Below are positions 6,079 through 8,736 of a stretch of DNA of 8,736 bases, one piece after another (the first letter of the stretch is position 1; each line of letters opens with the position of its first letter). The notes beneath the pieces are model-generated. The model had not been told where the DNA came from. It did not search any database and saw nothing but the letters and a program-made list of their open reading frames with translations. Location of the stretch: contig NZDC01000017.1 in NCBI GenBank assembly GCA_002689985.1, positions 1 to 8,736 of the forward strand, in the 5' to 3' direction. Made by a program: the position numbers and the translations under genes. Origin of the DNA: Candidatus Pacearchaeota archaeon (lineage in GTDB: Archaea; Nanobdellota; Nanobdellia; Pacearchaeales; GW2011-AR1).

Positions 6079-6705
6079 CTAGACTAACAAAAAGATATAA
6101 CCTAATCCAATTAAAACTAAAGTTGCCAAAAAACTCCATAATGGAAGACTACCAAAAAATATTTTATTACCATCTAAATCAGATATTGGAAGCATATTAA
6201 AAAAGGCAAAATAAATATTTAATTGTCCAAATTCAGAAAATCCTATTAAATAACCGATTATTGCAAAAAATAAATTAGCAAAAATTCCTACTGCCGCAAT
6301 AAAACCCATATGGTCTTCAGTTATTTCTGAAAAAGAATAAAGCCCGTGTCTTTTTGCAGCTCTATATGTTTTTGGTTTTACATCAAATACTAAAGAAGCC
6401 ATCCATTTTAAATATCCGAGTGAAAATACTATAAAAATTATTGGAAGAAATATTCCTGCTTGAAAGGGATTTTTAAAATATTTATGAGGTTTAAACCCAT
6501 ATCTTTTAATTTCCCACAATTTTATTTCTATTTCTGAATCAAGATAATAACTAGCAACTTTTTTTGCAATTATATTTATAATAATAATTAAGAATATTGA
6601 AATTAAAGAATATAAGAAAATATTCCATGTTTCTATTAAACTTATTGTAAATGCAAGAACTAATGTTACGATTAAAATTGAAATTATTTCTTTTTTATTT
6701 AACAT
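6079..6705 (-). CDS. Site-2-protease (M50)-like membrane protein lacking the HExxH motif
   Basis: A 208-residue integral membrane protein with about five or six hydrophobic segments (roughly 7-24, 28-46, 84-104, 133-156, 162-175 and 188-207). The second metal motif of M50 intramembrane proteases is intact: NMLPISDLDG at 170-179 fits NxxPxxxLDG, with D178 the expected zinc ligand. The overall layout, including the long loop with YGFKPHKY at 69-76, also fits archaeal M50 proteins as I remember them. The first motif, where HExxH is expected before a basic helix end, reads NIIAK at 44-48 followed by KVASYYLD. Both zinc histidines and the catalytic glutamate are therefore absent, and the protein should not be an active zinc protease. 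It may be a pseudoprotease or scaffold. The frame is intact with its own TATA box, which argues against a decaying gene. The fold assignment is likely; its role is unknown. Confidence 0.75.
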   Translation of the reverse strand: MLNKKEIISILIVTLVLAFTISLIETWNIFLYSLISIFLIIIINIIAKKVASYYLDSEIEIKLWEIKRYGFKPHKYFKNPFQAGIFLPIIFIVFSLGYLKWMASLVFDVKPKTYRAAKRHGLYSFSEITEDHMGFIAAVGIFANLFFAIIGYLIGFSEFGQLNIYFAFFNMLPISDLDGNKIFFGSLPLWSFLATLVLIGLGYIFLLV

Positions 6706-6728
6706 ATTTAATTAAGATAATTATTTTT

Positions 6729-6736
6729 TATAAATA
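6729..6736 (-). promoter_or_regulatory. Archaeal TATA box for the M50-like gene
   Basis: The minus strand reads TATTTATA here, centred about 27 bases upstream of the ATG at 6705, again predicting a leaderless transcript. It has the same eight bases as the TATA box of the Hef operon at 6060-6067. Confidence 0.65.
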
Positions 6737-6754
6737 TTGCCATATTTTTAAAAT

Positions 6755-6767
6755 CGTTAAATTAACG
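6755..6767. repeat. 13-base perfect palindrome at the end of the DUF4346-like gene
   Basis: CGTTAAATTAACG is a perfect inverted repeat with 6-base arms and a single central base. It covers the stop codon of the DUF4346-like gene (6762-6764) and lies about 20 bases upstream of the M50-like TATA box. It could be an operator for the M50-like gene or a weak hairpin at the 3' end of the upstream transcript. No T-run follows directly on the minus strand, so it is not a classical intrinsic terminator. Confidence 0.4.
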
Positions 6768-7079
6768 TTGAATATATCTTTTTTTTGATTTAAGACAATT
6801 TTTCGCAATTATTAATTCAGATGCAATATATCCCATATTTTCTAAGTTACATAATTTTCTTTTTGCAATTTCTTTTATTATTTTATCAGGGCTTTTTCCT
6901 CTGAATTCAATAATCATTTTGTGTTTATTATTTACAAATCCACAACAGATTAAATTATTTTTAATTTTTACAAGAAAATACCCTTTTGGATCTTGTTTCC
7001 ATGGGAATTTTAATTTATCACAAGAAACAATTTTTCTTGTTTTTAATATTTCTATTTTATGGGATGGACATTTTTTCAT
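6762..7079 (-). CDS. DUF4346-like small protein
   Basis: A 105-residue protein that resembles the archaeal DUF4346 family, which is related to the MtrA subunit of tetrahydromethanopterin S-methyltransferase but has no settled function. The resemblance, judged from memory, covers DPKGYFLVKI at 30-39, a histidine at 53, the GKSPDKIIKEI helix at 61-71 and the C-terminal pattern GYIASELIIAK...RYIQ at 83-104. The last two correspond to the family's AAYLGREL-KAE and YVQD. The usual HAAYLG is altered here to NMGYIA. Six cysteines are present (4, 20, 46, 47, 77, 94), a high number for so small a protein, with C4 and H7 close together in CPSH at the N-terminus. It is soluble, basic and has no membrane segment. 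A TATA-like element stands 27 bases upstream in the divergent promoter region. The family call is moderate. Confidence 0.6.
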   Translation of the reverse strand: MKKCPSHKIEILKTRKIVSCDKLKFPWKQDPKGYFLVKIKNNLICCGFVNNKHKMIIEFRGKSPDKIIKEIAKRKLCNLENMGYIASELIIAKNCLKSKKRYIQR

Positions 7080-7101
7080 TATTTTTAATATAGAATATCC
7101 C

Positions 7102-7109
7102 TATTTAAG
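7102..7109 (-). promoter_or_regulatory. TATA-like element for the DUF4346-like gene
   Basis: The minus strand reads CTTAAATA, centred about 27 bases upstream of the ATG at 7079. It partly overlaps the left arm of the inverted repeat at 7106-7140, so a protein bound to that repeat would cover this promoter. Confidence 0.45.
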
Positions 7110-7140
7110 ATTATCTTTTATAGAATTAAAAATAATCTTA
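7106..7140. repeat. Inverted repeat in the divergent promoter region
   Basis: TAAGATTAT at 7106-7114 and ATAATCTTA at 7132-7140 form a perfect 9-base inverted repeat with a 17-base spacer. It lies between the divergent start codons at 7079 and 7195, and its left arm overlaps the minus-strand TATA-like element. The arm centres are 26 bases apart, which would suit a dimeric regulator binding one and a half to two and a half turns apart. AT-rich DNA produces chance repeats, so an operator role is only a suggestion. Confidence 0.35.
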
Positions 7141-7166
7141 TTAAATATATTTTTGTGACGAAATAT

Positions 7167-7174
7167 TTATAAAT
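7167..7174 (+). promoter_or_regulatory. Strong archaeal TATA box and BRE for the PRC-barrel gene
   Basis: TTATAAAT within TATTTATAAATA is centred about 25 bases before the ATG at 7195, and a BRE-like ACGAAA stands just upstream at about 7158-7163. It is the best promoter match in the window and suggests strong expression of the PRC-barrel and membrane-protein operon from a leaderless mRNA. A short inverted repeat (ATGCT at 7181-7185, AGCAT at 7192-7196) spans the predicted start site. Confidence 0.7.
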
Positions 7175-7194
7175 AAGTTTATGCTTGCTTTAGC

Positions 7195-7473
7195 ATGAGA
7201 GTAAAAAAGATAACCGAAGTGATTGGAGTAAAAGTTTATACCGATTCAGGAGATTATTTTGGAGAAATAGAAGAAGCTAATTTGCATGAGAATAAAGTTG
7301 ATGGATGGAGAATAAAAGTTAGCGGAAGTATGATGTCTCTAATTAGTGGAGCTAGAGGAGTGATAATTCCTCATCAGTTTGTAAAAGCTATTAGCGATAT
7401 TTTTATTATAAATAAATCTGCACTACCAACTCCAGAATCTGATATTGGAGAAGTTTCTGAAGAATTAGTATAA
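7195..7473 (+). CDS. PRC-barrel domain protein, possibly CdpB-like
   Basis: A 92-residue single-domain PRC-barrel protein. The fold signature is clear: IGVKVYTDSGDYFGEIEEANL at 10-30 with the VYT-SG-Y-G-IEE pattern, a DGWRIKV strand at 36-42, and GVIIPHQFVKAISDIFII at 55-72 forming the second half of the barrel. An acidic tail, SDIGEVSEELV, ends the protein. PRC barrels mediate protein-protein contacts. In archaea, PRC-barrel proteins named CdpB1 and CdpB2 take part in FtsZ-based cell division together with SepF, and the IIPHQFVKAI-DI segment recalls them. Neither ftsZ nor sepF is visible here, so a division role is only inferred. A strong TATA box stands upstream. A membrane-protein gene follows after eight bases, which points to an operon and perhaps a membrane-linked assembly. 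Confidence 0.85.
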   Translation: MRVKKITEVIGVKVYTDSGDYFGEIEEANLHENKVDGWRIKVSGSMMSLISGARGVIIPHQFVKAISDIFIINKSALPTPESDIGEVSEELV

Positions 7474-7481
7474 TTCTAAAA

Positions 7482-7964
7482 ATGGCAGAAGAAACTATTT
7501 TACAACACTGGATTTTTACAAAATTTGCTCTTCCATTATTATTAATATGGTTTATTGTATTTGCTCTTCTTGAAAAAACAAAAATTTTAGGAGAAAATAA
7601 ACAACTTCATTCAATTATATCTCTTATTATTGGTTTAATTTTTGTTGGATTTGCTTATCCAAAATTAGTTGTTGAAAATTTAATTTTATTTTTAACAGTA
7701 GCCCTTGTTGTAGTTTTTGTCGCTTTATTACTTTTGGGATTTATTGCAGGAGAAGCAAAAATTGAAGGTAATATGAAGAAAGTTTTAATGGGTGTTGTAA
7801 TAATTTCAGTTATTGCTGCAGTTCTTTGGGCAACAGGAGTTGATGGAGGAGTAATAGATTTATTGTTTAAACAAAGTTGGAGCAATACTCTCTGGACAAA
7901 TGTGGCTTTTGTTGTTGTAATTGCTGTTGCTTTAGCATTGGTTTTAAGGAACTCTAAAGATTAA
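7482..7964 (+). CDS. Small multi-pass membrane protein, paralogue A
   Basis: A 160-residue integral membrane protein with about five hydrophobic segments, at roughly 14-30, 42-60, 64-89, 99-119 and 138-156, joined by short polar loops. I do not recognise a named family. The segment at 17-52 (LPLLLIWFIVFALLEKTKI...ISLIIGLI) aligns with the same region of the next gene (LPFLLIFALVFGILTQIKL...LSLVVGLM), and the order and spacing of the five segments agree, so the two are paralogues. A short soluble loop with an acidic and a tryptophan-rich part (119-138) sits between segments four and five. It begins eight bases after the PRC-barrel stop without its own promoter, which indicates co-transcription. 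No enzymatic motif is visible. A scaffold, holin-like or secretion-related role cannot be distinguished from sequence alone. Confidence 0.8.
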   Translation: MAEETILQHWIFTKFALPLLLIWFIVFALLEKTKILGENKQLHSIISLIIGLIFVGFAYPKLVVENLILFLTVALVVVFVALLLLGFIAGEAKIEGNMKKVLMGVVIISVIAAVLWATGVDGGVIDLLFKQSWSNTLWTNVAFVVVIAVALALVLRNSKD

Positions 7965-7979
7965 TAAAAGTTTAGAAAC

Positions 7980-7990
7980 ATATTTAAATA
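7980..7990 (+). promoter_or_regulatory. Archaeal TATA box for membrane paralogue B
   Basis: ATATTTAAATA is centred about 28 bases before the ATG at 8013, preceded by a purine-rich AGAAAC where a BRE would lie. It gives the second membrane-protein gene its own promoter in the 48-base gap, so the paralogues can be expressed at different levels. Confidence 0.65.
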
Positions 7991-8012
7991 ATATTTCATA
8001 AGTTTTAATATA

Positions 8013-8582
8013 ATGATAAATGGATTAATATCACTTGCTTCATATAGTTTTTATGGTGGAGAAATAGGAAACTTACTTTCCCAATGGGAACAAATGGGTT
8101 TTTTTAGTTATTTATTACCTTTTTTATTAATTTTTGCATTAGTTTTTGGGATATTAACCCAAATAAAACTTTTTCAAGAAAGTAAATCAATTAATGGGAT
8201 TTTATCATTAGTTGTAGGTTTAATGGCTTTGCAATTTGATTTTGTTCCTAGATTTTTTTCTGAAATTTTTCCTAGATTGGGTGTGGGATTAGCAATTATT
8301 CTTGGATTATTAATTCTTGTAGGGATATTTATTGATCCTAGTAAGGGATGGATTATGTCTTCTTTACTTGGAATTGGAGTTATAATCTTTATAATTGTAT
8401 TAGTACAAACTTCTGGAGCCACTGGATGGTATGCGGGAGCATGGTGGTTTAATAATTGGCCCACAATTGCTGCGGTTATATTTATTTTAGCAGTGATAGG
8501 GATTATTGTAGGTGGTTCACAAGAACCAGAAGGTTATCAAGGTTTTTGGCCTGGAGCAGGGGGTCCTCAAAAAAAGCTATAA
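8013..8582 (+). CDS. Small multi-pass membrane protein, paralogue B
   Basis: A 189-residue integral membrane protein with five hydrophobic segments at roughly 31-49, 60-78, 88-107, 113-132 and 150-167, the same arrangement as the preceding gene. The shared core is LPFLLIFALVFGIL-Q-KLFQESK followed by ILSLVVGLM (35-71). Compared with paralogue A it has about 30 extra N-terminal residues containing an amphipathic stretch (GGEIGNLLSQWEQMG). A glycine- and tryptophan-rich loop (133-150) lies between segments four and five, and a soluble Gly/Pro-rich tail (168-189) ends in QKKL. The loop is at the same place as the smaller loop of paralogue A, so this outside or inside face is where the two differ most. 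No catalytic motif is seen. Function is unknown; a paired complex of A and B is a reasonable inference. It is convergent with the gene at the right edge. Confidence 0.8.
   Translation: MINGLISLASYSFYGGEIGNLLSQWEQMGFFSYLLPFLLIFALVFGILTQIKLFQESKSINGILSLVVGLMALQFDFVPRFFSEIFPRLGVGLAIILGLLILVGIFIDPSKGWIMSSLLGIGVIIFIIVLVQTSGATGWYAGAWWFNNWPTIAAVIFILAVIGIIVGGSQEPEGYQGFWPGAGGPQKKL
8569..8575 (-). terminator. Possible minus-strand T7 terminator for the right-edge gene
   Basis: Seven A residues on the plus strand, inside the C-terminal codons of paralogue B, are a T7 run on the minus strand. It lies 13 bases beyond the frameshift-restored stop of the right-edge gene (8589-8591), a sensible place for termination. 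Confidence 0.25.
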
Positions 8583-8619
8583 TCTTTTTTATTTGTTTCT
8601 CTTCTTAGAAACTTTTTTT
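8583..8619 (+). terminator. T-rich terminator region after paralogue B
   Basis: Runs of six (8585-8590) and seven (8613-8619) T residues follow directly after the stop of paralogue B, separated by pyrimidine-rich sequence. This is the form of archaeal T-tract terminator expected at the end of the membrane-protein operon. The stretch may also be coding on the other strand. Confidence 0.4.
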
Positions 8620-8626
8620 AAATCAA
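8589..8626 (-). pseudogene. Probable frameshifted extension of the right-edge gene
   Basis: In the frame one base away from the current stop, the minus strand reads IIDLKKVSKKRNK and then TAA at 8589-8591. The KKVSKK here repeats the KKVSRK that ends the in-frame tail. The shift point coincides with an A6 tract (T6 at 8630-8635 on the plus strand). The restored end would leave only six bases between the convergent genes, in keeping with the dense packing of the window. A true extension, a mutation and a sequencing indel are not distinguishable here. Confidence 0.4.
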
Positions 8627-8734
8627 TTATTTTTTCCTAGAAACCTTTTTTATTGTTTTGACAGGAGCATTTGATTTAGGAAATTTTGGAGATTGTAAAA
8701 TTGGTTTTGAAGTTCTTGTTTGATTTCCTATTTT
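8627..8734 (-). CDS. Lysine-rich C-terminal tail of an unidentified protein (partial)
   Basis: The last 35 codons of a minus-strand gene enter from the right edge and end at a TAA (8627-8629). The visible residues are basic and low in complexity, rich in Lys, Pro, Ser and Thr, and end in KTIKKVSRKK. This is a disordered tail of the kind often found on nucleic-acid-binding or ribosome-associated proteins. The family cannot be named. One extra A in the A6 tract just before the stop would carry the frame on for about 15 more codons, through a second KKVSKK copy, to a TAA at 8589-8591. The present end may therefore be a recent frameshift or a sequence error. Confidence 0.6.
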   Translation of the reverse strand, partial: KIGNQTRTSKPILQSPKFPKSNAPVKTIKKVSRKK

Positions 8735-8736
8735 AT

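Noticed and set aside
6919..7158. A plus-strand frame crossing the DUF4346-like gene and the divergent promoter region
   Set aside because: It would overlap the conserved start of the minus-strand gene and the promoter elements, and it shows no motif of its own.
8174..8464. A 96-codon antisense frame within membrane paralogue B
   Set aside because: The plus-strand gene has a promoter, a paralogue and clear membrane segments; the antisense product is low-complexity and shows no recognisable feature.
1..8736. tRNA, rRNA, CRISPR array, insertion sequence or prophage
   Set aside because: No GC-richer RNA-like island, no regularly spaced direct repeats, and no transposase, integrase or phage structural motif was seen on either strand.

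Overview
The window looks like a stretch of a small, very AT-rich archaeal genome, most likely a DPANN lineage of the Woesearchaeota/Pacearchaeota type. The evidence is archaeal gene content (a Hef-type helicase and an XPF/ERCC4 nuclease, an archaeal PRC-barrel protein, a DUF4346-like protein), tight packing, no Shine-Dalgarno sequences that I can see, and archaeal TATA boxes centred about 25-28 bases upstream of the start codons, which implies leaderless transcripts. The lineage is an inference from style and family content; no rRNA or other phylogenetic marker is present.

Layout. Positions 1-83 hold the tail of an unidentified plus-strand gene. Positions 101-3482 hold four plus-strand genes: a methyltransferase resembling the ArmA/Rmt/FmrO aminoglycoside-resistance 16S rRNA methyltransferases, a lone M16 zinc peptidase, a divergent arginase/agmatinase-family enzyme, and the RNA 2',3'-cyclic phosphodiesterase ThpR, which lies one base after the ureohydrolase gene. 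A 92-residue protein of unknown function follows (3529-3807) and overlaps tail-to-tail with the minus-strand block.

The minus-strand block (7079 down to 3804) holds a DUF4346-like protein, a membrane protein of the site-2-protease (M50) fold that has lost its HExxH motif, and a Hef DNA-repair enzyme split into a helicase gene and a nuclease gene joined by an ATGA overlap. A 115-base divergent promoter region (7080-7194) with a 9-base inverted repeat separates this block from the last plus-strand group: a PRC-barrel protein and two paralogous five-helix membrane proteins. The right edge holds the lysine-rich tail of a minus-strand gene that appears to be shortened by a one-base slip in a poly-A tract.

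Functional themes are RNA modification and processing (the methyltransferase and ThpR), replication-fork repair (split Hef) and membrane or cell-envelope biology (the M50-like protein, the PRC-barrel protein and the two membrane paralogues). The most striking items are the ArmA/Rmt-like methyltransferase in an archaeal background, the protease-dead M50 homologue, the split Hef, and the conserved-looking PRC-barrel/membrane-paralogue cluster. I see no tRNA, rRNA, CRISPR array, insertion sequence or phage module, and no gene-free stretch longer than about 115 bases.
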